DNA of 64,000 nt from Brachypodium distachyon. Taxonomy: Eukaryota; Streptophyta; Magnoliopsida; Poales; Poaceae. Positions within the stretch are counted from its first letter, which is position 1. Every line of letters begins with the position of its first letter. The stretch spans positions 29,007,001-29,071,000 of the forward strand of contig NC_016131.3 in the NCBI RefSeq assembly GCF_000005505.3. Direction: 5' to 3'. Shown piece by piece: positions 22,049 through 32,900 of this stretch. The notes beneath the pieces were generated by a model that searched no databases, had not been told where the DNA came from, and saw only the letters and a list, made by a program, of their open reading frames with translations. The position numbers were made by a program, and so were the translations under genes.

Positions 22049-23153
22049 TAGTAACTTGTATGTATGTGCATTCCTCGAGATTGAAACCACTTCTGTAACT
22101 GAAGAGATATGAGTGATCCTAATTAACTTGCTCCAAATGACTTCTAGGAGATTTAACTTGTGTTTTGAGAGTTCTTGGACCAAATTGAACGGTCAAAAGA
22201 AGTTGGATGACTAATGGTATATTTACTCATTTCCAAATGGACCTTTACTATACGATGATTTGTGCATGTTCTTGAGACTATTTTTTGTTTGCTCAGGGTA
22301 GGATGAGAAAGAGATGGCCAAGCGAATGGTGACGTGTGGAGTAAGAGAGACCATTGCACATGCCAATTGGAAACTCCCCCGCAACTCATCCACCAGATAA
22401 CCGCAAAAAAATTCTTGCACGGTCAAGCATGAGATGTGAAAGGTTGCAACTTGCGAAAATGTCATTTGGTACGGAAGAAAAGGCTATCTAGCATGAAATG
22501 TGTAACGTTTCAACTTTTGTTTGGCACGGAAGAAATGGCTCTGCCCCACGAGGTGAAAGCTCGCACGACATGGTCAATGATCCTGTGGCAGTTAAGGTGA
22601 GAACCTGACGTCTGCATTTCATTGCAATTGTCACGCTGGATAGTTTTGTATCAACATATCGTTTTCTCTTCTCAAAATATGTCAACAAAAAAGCTAACAA
22701 GTCTCAGATACAAAAGTTAACAGCGCATATGGTACCACTTTAGACTGAACAAGCAGTATGTTGAGATAAAATTTTGTCTCCCCACGATACTCAGACCCTT
22801 TTTGTTTGCGCTTCAGCTTCAGCTTTTGTTGCTTCTAACCCTCTAAAAAGCACTTCTCCCTTTTACACATGAAGCTGAGGAGGTGCTTCCTGCAGCTTCT
22901 GAAGAGAAACACGTCTGGCATGTGTAAACGAGAAAAGTGCTTTTTAGAGAGCTAGAAGCACCAAAGCTGAAGCTGAAGCCCAAATAAACAGGGCACATCA
23001 GAGGTTCTACTGGACCCGAATAACATGAGGAACTCTGTCTATGTCAACGGACGACACCATCACACCATTATTCCAAATATTGTAAGCTGTGCTGCGACGA
23101 GCAGATGGACAAAACACACCCATGCCCTGGGGCTCCGCAGACACTCGCACCAA
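22049..23153. other. Gene-free stretch between the DUF1644 and REIL genes
   Basis: No coding frame is recognisable. A 198-bp foldback element sits at 22796-22993. The last 150 bp before 23154 are probably REIL 3' UTR. Confidence 0.55.
22796..22993. mobile_element. hAT-like foldback MITE
   Basis: The two arms, about 65 bp each, are inverted copies: left CCCTTTTTGTTTGCGCTTCA then GCTTCAGCTT; right, reversed, CCCTGTTTATTTGGGCTTCA then GCTTCAGCTT. Both continue to CTCTAAAAAGCACTT. The termini resemble non-autonomous hAT elements of grasses. A clean 8-bp target duplication was not found (TACTCAGA against CACATCAG), so the superfamily call is tentative. Confidence 0.7.
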
Positions 23154-25769
23154 CTAATACGGGACGTTCTTGGGGAGATTCCGGATCACATTGCTCTTCA
23201 TCCCAATCTTGGTTCTCATCGTCTCCACCCCACTCTTGTTCATTGCCCGGAGCACTTTCAGCCTTACCATTTGCTCCTTGGACTGGACTGTCACCAAACC
23301 CATGCTCTTGTAGCTGGAGGGAAGCAGAAACCATAACAGCATTAAGCCCAAGGGTCTTGCAATATTAAGAGTGCAATATGACAAAGGCATTTAAAAGAAT
23401 GAAGGACACAAGATTCAGACCTGGAAGCCAGGGAAAGTGCAAGAGCACGATCTGCTGGAACAGAAGGCCGTGGTTTCTGGCGGTAGTAGCGAATGAACTC
23501 TCGAGAACCAAGAGTTGTCACACGTTTGCCTTGCTCACTCTTCTTTGTTATTACAAGCTCAGATCCACCACCTCCCAGTTCAATGTTGTTTTCCACGTCA
23601 TCTGCAGCAACCAACTGCTTACCCTCCACATCAACATAGCTGCAATGAGAATAAGACCACACCATTAGGTGTTAGATGTGTGCAGATTCCATGCATTCAA
23701 GACTAAAGGTATTTTATATCCAACACTGAACTATGACTCGGTGGATACAGGAACTAGCATACCATCAAGCAATCTCGTTACCAGAAACAAGAATATTACT
23801 CCCTCCGATCAAATTACTTGTCGCAGCTTTGTCCGGATACGCATGTATCTGGACGCATTTCACCGTATAGATACGTCATACATGCATATCACTATCTAGA
23901 CAAAGCTGCGACAAGTAGTTTGGATCGGAGGGAGCAACACTTTTGTAAGAAGATACTTATTATTAATGCAAAGTTGAGCACAATAAAAACCTGCTGCTGT
24001 AATCGTAGAAATCCTCAAGGTCAGCATCTTCATCATCCCCACCATCTCCGTAGCGTAATTTGCAATGACCTTTTGCATCCATATGCTTCCTGACAGCTTC
24101 TAGACTTTGAAAAGGCTGACATCTGTCGTTGCAGTAGAGACACAGAAAATCACGCTTCACCTGCAGGCAGAATAACTGCATGTTAAAAAAAATGCAACTA
24201 ACGAACATTAGACACTACCACGGATGGAACAATGCCTACCTTGAGTCCAACATATATAAGAAGACCATTGGGATCTTTCAAGTATTCACTATCAGGTATG
24301 AAAAAACCATGCTTTTTGTGCATGTGGATCATGCAATCCTCTATGGAGTCATGCTTGAGATCACACATGAAGCAGAACGAGGGATCCAACACTTCAAGCT
24401 CATCCATATCATTGTCTGATTTGGAGGAGTGCTCATCTACTTGCATGTTTGAAGTAGACTCCAGCTCACTTGGGTCCACTTCAACCCACTCTTCCTCCTC
24501 ATCCTCATCCTCATCTTCATCTTCATCTTCTTCCATTGGAGAGGGGCCTCTGCGAGGAACACGCTCAGGAAGTGGCTTGACAACTGCAGCAGTGGAGGCA
24601 TTGGGCTCTTGAGAAGCTCTCATGAGATGTGATCGTGTGGTAAGATGCTGGGCATGAGCTTTTGAACTCCTGTACCCCTTTCCACAAAGAGCGCAGCTGT
24701 AAGACATTGGAGCACTGGCAGAGTTGGTCCCCTCAGCTAAAGCAGTCTGTCTGGCCATAAACAGAGCCTCAGTAACACCAGGAACTCCAGCCACCTGACA
24801 AACACTAAATATCAAAATGGTGCACAGCACAAGTAAATAGAAGGAAGCAAGAAGCAGCAAAACCATACAACCCTAAGCCAATTAGTTCTCTGGAATGTGT
24901 TAAAGCACACTTGTCAAGTTGATCGAGAAATAGAATAGCAAGCTTCCCTCTAGGAATTAATGAGCAGTTCACGAGTATCCGGAAACAGCCACAATCCACC
25001 ATATTATTGACTTGCATCAATTTTGTTAACAAAAAATTGCCTAACATAAGGTCATCTACAAGAGAATCAAAATAGTTTCCCCCTAGAAACCAACATAATT
25101 CTCCCCCATCCTCCAACAAAGCTGAGTCTGCATAATCTAGAGCAGGGACAACCTACAAGGAATCATCTCATGAACAAAGCAGGCTTGAAAATATTTCTAG
25201 TAGGAACAGATTGGCACATTTTCAAGACACAAAGCACGGCTAGCCCTTTCATTTAAAACTTAAGTCCTTTAACTGAAGCCAAGCAAAGAAGCTTGCACTG
25301 TTGCACATAAATATAGGTTGATCGAATAGCTAAAATTTATAATTAAAACACAAGCCCAAAAGTTAGACCCTTTTGGATTGACCCAAAATCGCCATTCTAA
25401 TCATTCATGAACACCAACAGTCAAGCCCACCGCCTAACCTAAATAATAATACTAAAAAATAATCAATAATAATACGCAGCCGAAGCGTTCTGCATAGGCG
25501 TTCGAACCATACTCTCCGATCCATAAGCACGCAACACTTCATATCGCCTAGAAAAGGCATCATCTGCTACATAAACAGGAACCCTAACAACGCATACACC
25601 CTAATCCCACAAGACCGGCGCAGGGAGGGTGAAGAGCGACTGCCGGGTAGGAAGGTAACCATACCTTGCGCTTGAGGTTATAGCGGTGCCACTCGGAGCG
25701 GTAGTGGAGGCGCTGCTCCTCCTCCTCCTCGAACGCCGCGTTGCACGCGTTGCAGGTCAGCGTCGGCAT
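23154..25769 (-). CDS. REIL: REI1-like cytoplasmic 60S subunit maturation factor
   Basis: Five exons join in phase: 25769-25665, 24794-24240, 24160-23991, 23639-23421 and 23313-23154, giving 402 residues. Four C2H2 fingers are visible: CNACNAAFEEEEEQRLHYRS near the N-terminus; CALCGKGYRSSKAHAQHL; CFMCDLKHDSIEDCMIHMHK; and CLYCNDRCQPFQSLEAVRKH. Between the second and third fingers lies a highly acidic run (EEDEDEDEDEDEEEE). The C-terminal block REFIRYYRQKPRPS and the ending NLPKNV are family hallmarks. By homology to yeast Rei1 and Arabidopsis REIL1/2, it acts in the cytoplasm to release and recycle shuttling factors from the pre-60S particle, and in plants it supports growth in the cold. Intron 3 contains a Stowaway MITE. 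The length fits the family. Confidence 0.95.
23799..23934. mobile_element. Stowaway MITE in REIL intron 3
   Basis: A 136-bp element with ends CTCCCTCCGATCAAATTACT and AGTTTGGATCGGAGGGAG and a long stem (TTGTCGCAGCTTTGTC against GACAAAGCTGCGACAA). The left flank is TA; the right is CA, so one target copy has mutated. Confidence 0.88.
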
Positions 25770-26183
25770 CTTCGCCGTCTCCTTCCTCACGTCTCTCTGC
25801 CGGCTTCGATTAGCTTCGGCGGCGGTGGCGGCCTGTGGTCGCGAGTTCTCGCTTTGGAGTTGCGTTTCTCTCTTCTGCGGTGTGACGGAGTAGGGTGGGG
25901 TTCGGGAGAATTGGGGTTTCTCTCTTCTCGCTTTGGGGTTAGGGAGGGGTGGTGGGTGGCGGCGGCTCTCAAGGAGAGGAGAATAGGAAGCCAAGTTGGA
26001 GAAGGCGAGATCCGGGACTCTGCCGCCTTTAGGTTGGGCCTGGTTTGGGCCGGGCCGTTGTGCTAAAGCTTTTATTTTTTATTAATCACATATCCCGTAC
26101 TGATTCTGAAAAAAAACATATATCCCGTACTGTTTTCCCTTAAAAAACACATCCCGTACTGTTGATTCTATAAAAAATAGGTA

Positions 26184-26293
26184 CTCCCGATGGAAATTAA
26201 TTGTCTCAAATTTACCCAAATACGTATGTATCTATGTGTAAAAAACGACTAGATACATGTAATATTTCGACAAGTAATTTCGGCAGGAGGGAG
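26184..26293. mobile_element. Stowaway MITE
   Basis: The ends are CTCCCGATGGAAATTAATTG and GACAAGTAATTTCGGCAGGAGGGAG. TA precedes it at 26182-26183; the right flank is diverged. The internal motif CTAGATACATGTAATATTTC is shared with the other local copies. Confidence 0.8.
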
Positions 26294-26760
26294 CATTGTA
26301 TTTCCTCTAAAAAACATATCCGGTACTGTACTAATTCGCCTAAAAATGGCTATCACGTCTGTATGTGATCGAAGGTTGTGATGCCCGAGTTTGACGGGTA
26401 ATGGTTGGTGACGGGAAGTTAAGGGCCACAACATCGTCCTGAGTCCTGACCTGACGCCACGACAGCGGCGAGTACGAACGGCGAAGCAAGAGTGAAGGAG
26501 GAGGCGGAATCAACAACACGGTGGAGGATGGAAGAGGCAGCGGGGGGGCGTGTGGAAGAAGGGGTCAGGCAAAAACTTTCGTGCTGCTGCATTCACGTTC
26601 TTAAAAACATGGAGAATTTGAGGCCAATGCTCCGGTCATAAGCTGTCTAGAACTCTAGCTGTTGTAGGTCTCAACATTTGAGCTGTATCGTCCACCAGGA
26701 TTTCAAGCTTCCAACAAAATCAAAACAAACCCGCAACAAAAGCAAAACAAACCCGCCTTA

Positions 26761-26952
26761 GAGTATGTACAATGCAAGGTGCTAAGACAGGTGTTTACGA
26801 AAATAAACCAATCACTTTTTTAAGCACCGGTGCTTATTTGTACAGAGGAGGTGCTAAGTTAGGCATCTGCTTAGTCTAAATAAGCATCAGTGCTTAACAA
26901 AAACCGGTTAATTTTTCTAAGTAACCACCTAGACATCTTGCATTGTACATGC
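26761..26952. repeat. Foldback repeat with GTACAATGCAAG termini
   Basis: Left end GAGTATGTACAATGCAAGGT; right end, reversed, GCATGTACAATGCAAGATGT. The arms continue inward with paired AAGCA..GTGCTTA segments. Size and terminal sequence fit a grass MITE. The target duplication is unclear, so I do not assign a superfamily. Confidence 0.6.
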
Positions 26953-27108
26953 TTTTACAATACTTTCAAACATTTTCTCCTGACAAAACCACACTTCACA
27001 GCATCCTTTAATACGTTGGTGAAGAAAACGAATGTGTTTGCTACCGTAACTTATTATCCATCTTACAACAAATCAAGCCAACACAACGATGAATGAACAC
27101 TCAGCAGC

Positions 27109-27405
27109 CTACTCGTTACCATCTTCGACGTCACTTTCAACCCTGGGCTTCTTCACCTGCATCTGAGGGCGAGTGTCCAGTCTTCGCTTTGCAACCGGGG
27201 GGTTCGTAGGTATTCTGATCGTTGACAATGGCACCATGATAGGCTCAGGATCGCCCCCCCTCACACGCACAAGACAGAGTCCGCAACGATCAGCTTGTCT
27301 CAAAACGTTGGCTCGTTTCCATTTCTGATCAATCCTCACTTCTACAGGCACCCAGGGTGGCTTTGAATACAGTGCAGAAACCAACCTCCTCGGAGTGTGG
27401 CCCAT
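27109..27405 (-). CDS. Small basic protein of unknown function (98 aa)
   Basis: The minus strand has an acceptor (TTTTGCAG) after 27426. The exon starts at 27425, the first ATG is at 27405, and the frame runs 98 residues to a stop. The protein is basic, with WVPVEVRIDQKWKRANVLRQ followed by CGLCLVRVRGG and a C-terminus of KKPRVESDVEDGNE. The Trp/Val/Arg pattern of the middle part is faintly Tudor- or Agenet-like, but I do not recognise a family. The only splice-compatible upstream exon I see ends at 29090 (donor CTCG/GTACC). Its frame into this exon has no ATG, so it would be a 5' UTR exon across a 1664-bp intron. This could also be the last exon of a larger, unrecognised gene. Confidence 0.5.
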   Translation of the reverse strand: MGHTPRRLVSALYSKPPWVPVEVRIDQKWKRANVLRQADRCGLCLVRVRGGDPEPIMVPLSTIRIPTNPPVAKRRLDTRPQMQVKKPRVESDVEDGNE

Positions 27406-27425
27406 TTGAGGTCTCACTTTTCTAC

Positions 27426-29089
27426 CTGCAAAATGTTAAATCAGAGTGGATTAGTTACATTTCAGAAAATACCAACAAATGGCCATATATCTTGATCATG
27501 ATGAAATTGATAGGAACGACTGCACACGCTTCCATCATACATGAGGACAATACAGTGAGATAATAACTTACTACTATAAGACTTGCTAGTATAAGAAAGG
27601 ATATCAGTGAAACGAATATTAAAGCTAGCAGAATCCTAAAACCTGAGATAGGGAGCAATAGGGAGCTCTAGTACCCTGGCAAAATGGAATTTCATCACTG
27701 TTGATCGCTTAATGGCTATTTTTATGTTTAATGTGCTTAAATCATGAAGAATGTTTCTAAAAAAATTAACAAAGAATGATATAAATTCAGCATCATGTGC
27801 TTTATCTGATGTTGAATTAGCAAATTTGGTCACTGTTATTTTCTTATAGGATTTTCCAGGATGTGGTCGTAGCTAGAATATTAGTTACAAAAGACTTCTT
27901 TACATGTGATTGATATGAAAAAATAAATGGTAGTACCTCTGTTCCTAAATATAGGTAGTATCTGATAGCTACTATAATTATGACCTAAACCTTGTGCTAC
28001 TGGAACTATGTTCAAACTGTTCAAGTAACGCAGAAAACGGATCTTTGACCCTGGCCACCGTGCCGCTATATTAATTAGATTTAAATGCACACATGGTCTT
28101 TATTTAGTGCCCTTTATTTTCGGACACCGATAGCCGGCAAACGACAAGCGCTTCGCAAATACGCTAACAGCTTAGGTGGCAGACAAAAATTCACATGGTG
28201 TGCTGGAAAACATGTACTCCCTCCGTCCGGAAATAAGTAACTTGGATTTGTATTTCCGGATGGAGGGAGTATACGGTGTGTAAATTGCACACGTTCACAC
28301 GATGAGAACAAGCGTCCACTGCATGTCCCATGGCGAGACCACATAGCGAACGTTCGCTCGCGATATTTCTTGTTACTGTATTACCCTTTCTGCACCTTCT
28401 AAAACATAACTTGTTTTCCTTTGTAGAGGGAGCATACAGCCATACACAGAAGACGCTCTTCAGGTAAACATATTTGTAAGCAAATATATATCTACTAAAA
28501 TTTGTTTGCGTCCATTTTCTGCGTCTGCAGGAACTACATTTTGCTACAATTTTATCATAATTTTAGGAGTGCTGCATGAGGTACGAAAATGCTTAATTAG
28601 GCTATGTCCTTCACATATTCCATTTTTGGTCTTCCTATTCTGAACGAGAGCAAATAGGACAACATGTTCCCATCACCACATCACTGAAACTCGACCCAGA
28701 ATTCCTCAAATAGGCAAAATCCAATCCAGTGTCGAAAGTTAAACTGCCTCCTTTCAAGAAAGTGGACATGTGCCTATGCACAGACCACAGGCCCAGAACT
28801 GACACTTCAGAAAGCCAAAGCAGTACCAGCACAACAGGACTAACTGCGTGCAATCTAGACCCTGCAGCGTGAATCGAAGAGGCAAATATTCCAGCCTAGA
28901 AACCTGACTACGCGTCTCAAGAGCCAGATCGGGCATCACGGCACGGATCTATCCGGTATAGCTCGGCGCTAGCGCAAAACCACCATGGAAATCGATTGGG
29001 ACACACGTATCCCACAACGATCCTGGGTCAACAGAGGCCGCCGCATACGGGATTAAGGAGAGTTGCAGAGAGAGAGAGAGAGATGGTAC
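27426..29089 (-). other. Putative long 5' UTR intron of the small gene, or intergenic DNA
   Basis: No recognisable protein is encoded. It contains a 53-bp mini-Stowaway at 28217 and a lone MITE end near 27941. If the splice junctions at 29090 and 27425 are used together, the whole stretch is intron. Confidence 0.35.
28217..28269. mobile_element. Miniature Stowaway relic (53 bp)
   Basis: CTCCCTCCGTCCGGAAATAA faces TATTTCCGGATGGAGGGAG with almost no loop, and TA flanks both sides. It looks like an internally deleted MITE in which only the terminal stems remain. Confidence 0.8.
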
Positions 29090-29300
29090 CGAGAAATGGC
29101 TGAGGAGCGGTCGCCGACGGCGCGGAACCCGGCCGTATCTCTCCGGCCCTCTCGGCTCTCCCGAAACCGTGGCGGCGCGGCGGCGGCCGGGTGGGTTGTT
29201 TGATACCGTTCCGAAAGCAGACACGCTGCTAGGCTGCTTTGCCCTTCTTTTATCCTTTCCCATGCCGAACCGTGGCCGTGGCCCGTGGGGGCAGTCGAAC
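29090..29300 (-). promoter_or_regulatory. GC-rich promoter-like / first-exon region
   Basis: A CpG-rich block with an 18-bp GA run at its edge and a good donor (CTCG/GTACCATC) on the minus strand. It also holds a 104-codon GC-rich frame that I consider fortuitous. It is the best candidate for the transcription start of the small gene at 27109-27405. Confidence 0.35.
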
Positions 29301-30099
29301 TGCTAATCCGAGGTGGATTCTGACATGTGGACCCCGGCCTACTCAACCTTTTAACTGCGGCTAAATCGATTCTTGTATACTGTAGAAAAAATATGCTTAT
29401 TTACCATCGACAGACGATTGATTTGCTAGCTTCAGAAAAACTAATCCTCGGAGCAGGCATAGAACGGAGCTGCAATTGAGTTAGAATAGAGAAGCGACCC
29501 TCGCGTGGATCGTCCTGTAGTCAAAATCATAGAAGTTCACTAGAATTACTCGCAACTGCCATTACTGATCCCAACACACATGTACCGGTTTGATTCTTGG
29601 ACAAAACTACACAGCGGCGTTCCCCACGTAGTGGTAGTCAGCGGCGGCCTAGTACCTTGCAGCGCGTCTTGCGGCCCTGAGCGTCCATGTCCTCCACACG
29701 TGTATTTGTACGTTTGTACGCTCATGTGTTAGCTAGCTACGTGCAGCATGCTGTAGCTCGCCGGACGGCTGCGCACGGTGCTTGTATTCGCACATTAGAT
29801 TCTTATCTGTTTTCAATTAGATAGAAATTGACGGCATGAATTAGATAGAAATTGCCTCATGTCTTCATGCGGACTGCTAAAGAATCACTATATAGAAATA
29901 CACTATACGATGAAATATGTACAACAATTAGGACAAGTTTTTAATTACACACCGATGTATACCGATACACATTCACATCCGAGGTTGCTACTGCTACCCT
30001 CCTATATCCACCGACAACCCAATCACTCTCAGCGTCTCTTGATGCCGCCACAACTAAATTTTTATGCACTTAGAAGAATTTAATCCAGATCCTTAAAAC
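29301..30099. other. Gene-free stretch
   Basis: No ORF, MITE or RNA gene was recognised. The sequence becomes AT-rich toward the tandem array that begins near 30100. Confidence 0.5.
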
Positions 30100-31050
30100 A
30101 ATCATAATGCCAAGTGTACGGCAATTGAGCAATGGTAAAAGTAATATGGTAATTAGTGAAATAATCCAGTCAATAAGCATACAAAAATGGCAATTGAGTA
30201 ATGGTAAAACACATGATAACTATGCTCGAACAATCTGGTCACCAGGAATAGAAAATATGACAATTGAGTGTCAATAAATCAACATGGCAACTATGATCAA
30301 ACAATTTGGTCACTAGGGATAAACAATATGGCAATTGAGTAGTGGTAAGGCAACACGGCAACTATGATCAAATAATATGGTCACAAAAGATAAATAATAT
30401 GGCAATTGAGCGGTGCTAAAACAACATGGCACCATGATTCAATAATCTGGTCTCTAAGGTTAAATAATATGGCAATTGAGCAGTGGTAAAATCGGCAATT
30501 ATGCTCAAATAATCTGGCAACTATGGAAAAAAAGCATGGCAATTAAGTGGTGTTAAATATGGAAATTATGGTTAAATAATCTGGTCACTAAGGTTAAATA
30601 TTATGGCAATTGAGCAATGGTAAAATAACATGTCAATTATGCTCAAATAATCTGGCAACTAGGGGTAAAAAAACATGCCAATTAAACAGTGTTAAAAAAA
30701 TATGGCAACTATGATCAAATAATCTGGTCACTAGGGTTAAATAATATGGCAATTATGATCAAATAATCTGGCAATTGGTGGTCAAAAAATATGGCAATTG
30801 AGCTGTGTTAAAAAAACATGGCAATTACGATCAAATAATCTGGTCACTATGGTTAAAGAATGTGGCTATTGAGCGATGGTAAAACAACATGACAATTATG
30901 ATCAAATAATCTGGCAACCAGGCGCAAAAGACATGGCTATTGGGCGGCGGTAAAGCATGGCAAATATGATAAAATAATCTTGTCACTAGGATTAAATAAT
31001 ATGGCAATTGAGCGGTGGTAAAATAACAATACAAAGCATTTCATTATCTC
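30100..31050. repeat. Degenerate tandem array, about 71-bp unit
   Basis: About 13 diverged units share AATAATCTGGTCACTAGGGT, then ATATGGCAATTGAGC.GTGG, then CATGGCAATTATGATCA. The phrases ATGGCAATTGAG and GATCAAATAATCTGG recur throughout. The units are too diverged and stop-rich to code. Confidence 0.8.
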
Positions 31051-32129
31051 AAACATGTTAACCATTCTTTGAGATTGCCAACGTTGCGTAAACTAGCGGT
31101 TTTGATGAAATGTAATTGTCGCATCTTATGAAGCACATGTACTTCTTCTTTTTTAGAAAGATCCAGCTCAAAGTGCCGGCTTCCATGTATATGTACTTAT
31201 AAAGCACATGTACTAAAGCATACGCTAAATAGTTGTGTCGAATGCATCATCACAGCACATAAAAAATATGCTTGCTAACCTTGACAAGTTAACAAATCAG
31301 ACATAGCTCTTAGAGAAATTATGACAAACACCTGATATGCACAACAAATAGAAGAAAATTGATTGGGAATTTCTGCAAGTCCCATTCACAGAAGGCAGTC
31401 GTGGGGGAGAGGTGATTTCTGCCCTCTGCGCAGCCGCTATTTCTCCCTTTCTCTCCATTGCTTACTCACTGGCCGTGAAGGCCTGCCGCTGGGCTCGCTT
31501 GCGAAGACCACCGCTGGAGCTGCGTCTTCTCGCTCCGTTGGCTTCTACGGCCGTGGTCGTGTACGGCTAGGCGCACGACATGTATGGAGAGGGATGGAAG
31601 GAGAGGTGTGGCTCGGTACCTTGCAGGCTGCGGAGGCGCCGGCGACTCAGCCCCCTACTGGTTGATGCGGCGGTGCTGATGGCTAGGAGAGGGATGAAGG
31701 GAGAAGCCTGGCTCAGTCCGCGGCAGGTTATGGCGGCGCAGCGACAGGTGGCTCGCTCCTCCACCTCTGGCGGTGCTGACGGCTCAGAGAGGGAGAGGGA
31801 GAGGGAGAGGAAGAGCCCAGGGAGAGGAAGGGGATCCAGACTTTGAGAGAAGAGAGAAGGTGTTCGGGGCGACAAGAAAAAAGACGAGATGGGGGAAGTG
31901 AGGGTCGAGGGGGCACGTGCCCCCACATAGATTGTTCGTTGATTCTTTTCTTTGTTCTCTTGACCCATTTAGTTATTTACTCCCAAACTGCCATTACTTA
32001 TTCCTTTGGAGCCATCCTAACAGCCAAATGTTTTCCAAATACAGGTACAGATCTTCTGGGGAGTGGATCCTCAAAGGATCGGGAGCAGGAAACTAGAAAA
32101 AAAGGAGCAAGAGCTGTACCGAACAGGCA
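31051..32129. other. GC-rich island between two repeat arrays
   Basis: The part from 31380 to 31920 is GC-rich and contains a roughly 100-bp tandem duplication: GGAGAGGGATGGAAGGAGAG at 31585 and GGAGAGGGATGAAGGGAGAA at 31686. It also carries a GA-rich microsatellite near 31785-31815. Frames on both strands (31363-31665, 31567-31968) have biased composition and no family features. It may be a captured gene fragment inside a transposon, but that is inference. Confidence 0.4.
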
Positions 32130-32370
32130 CTGGCAAGTAGGCATGGATAATCTGACAAGTATGCACTATTAAACTGGCAATTAGGCACTGTTAACCTGAC
32201 AAGTAGGCATATACAATCCAGCAAATATTTACTATTTACTAGCAAGTAGGTATGAGTAATCAGATAATTAGGCCTTGTTAACCCGGCAAGTAGGTATTAA
32301 TAACCCGGCAAATAGACATGGATAATCTGGCAAGTAGTCATGATTAAATTGGCAAGTAGACACACAATTA
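32130..32370. repeat. Short-period degenerate repeats (GGCAAGTAGGCA type)
   Basis: Variants of CTGGCAAGTAGGCATGGATAA recur about every 25-35 bp, for example near 32130, 32175, 32195, 32285, 32330 and 32350. Their spelling is related to the ATGGCAATTA phrases of the array at 30.1-31.05 kb. Confidence 0.6.
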
Positions 32371-32389
32371 AATACCTTGACAAGTGTGG

Positions 32390-32900
32390 TATATTAGTTT
32401 GGTAATTATAAGTTATTAATAGCCATGTTGTTTAGTCGTAGTTGGCATGTTATTTGGTCCTAGTTGCCTTGTTTGATCGTAGCTGTCATGTTGTGTATCA
32501 CTTAATTAAGATGTTATTTGGTCTTGCCATGTTGTTTGATCGTAGTAGACATGTCATGCACATCTAGTTGACATGGTGTACTGTCTAGTTGTCATGTTTT
32601 TTGGCCTTAATTGCCTTGTTGTACGGTCTTAGTTGTCATGTTATAGGATCATAGGTGCCATGTGGTGTACGTAGTACTACCTAATTGCTATGTCGTTTGA
32701 TCGCAGTTGCCATGTCGTGTACTATCTAATTGCCCTAATTGCCATGTTTATTTGATCTTAATTGCCATGTCGTACACACCTAGCTGTCATGATGTACTAA
32801 CTAGTTGTCATGTTGTTAAATGCTAATTTTGTCTCTAGATTATTTGATCTAACTGCCGTGCTATTTTACCCTGCCTAATTGTCATATTTTTTGCTGACGA
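32390..32900. repeat. Degenerate array in inverted orientation to the 30.1-kb array
   Basis: TTGCCATGTTGTTTGATCGT and similar phrases repeat across 500 bp. Reversed, they read ACGATCAAACAACATGGCAA, matching the ATGGCAA...GATCAAA words of the array at 30.1-31.05 kb. The two arrays thus face each other around the GC-rich island, as subterminal repeats of a large DNA transposon would. I did not find clear terminal inverted repeats. Confidence 0.6.

Larger units (their letters stand above)
25770..27108. other. Stretch upstream of REIL
   Basis: The first 250 bp hold the GC-rich 5' UTR and promoter of REIL. Beyond that there is one Stowaway (26184-26293), one foldback element (26761-26952) and otherwise no recognisable coding sequence. 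Confidence 0.55.

Noticed and set aside
29091..29263. Frame starting MGKDKRRAKQPSS as first coding exon of the small gene at 27109
   Set aside because: Its phase at the GTACC donor leads to an immediate stop when joined to the exon at 27425.
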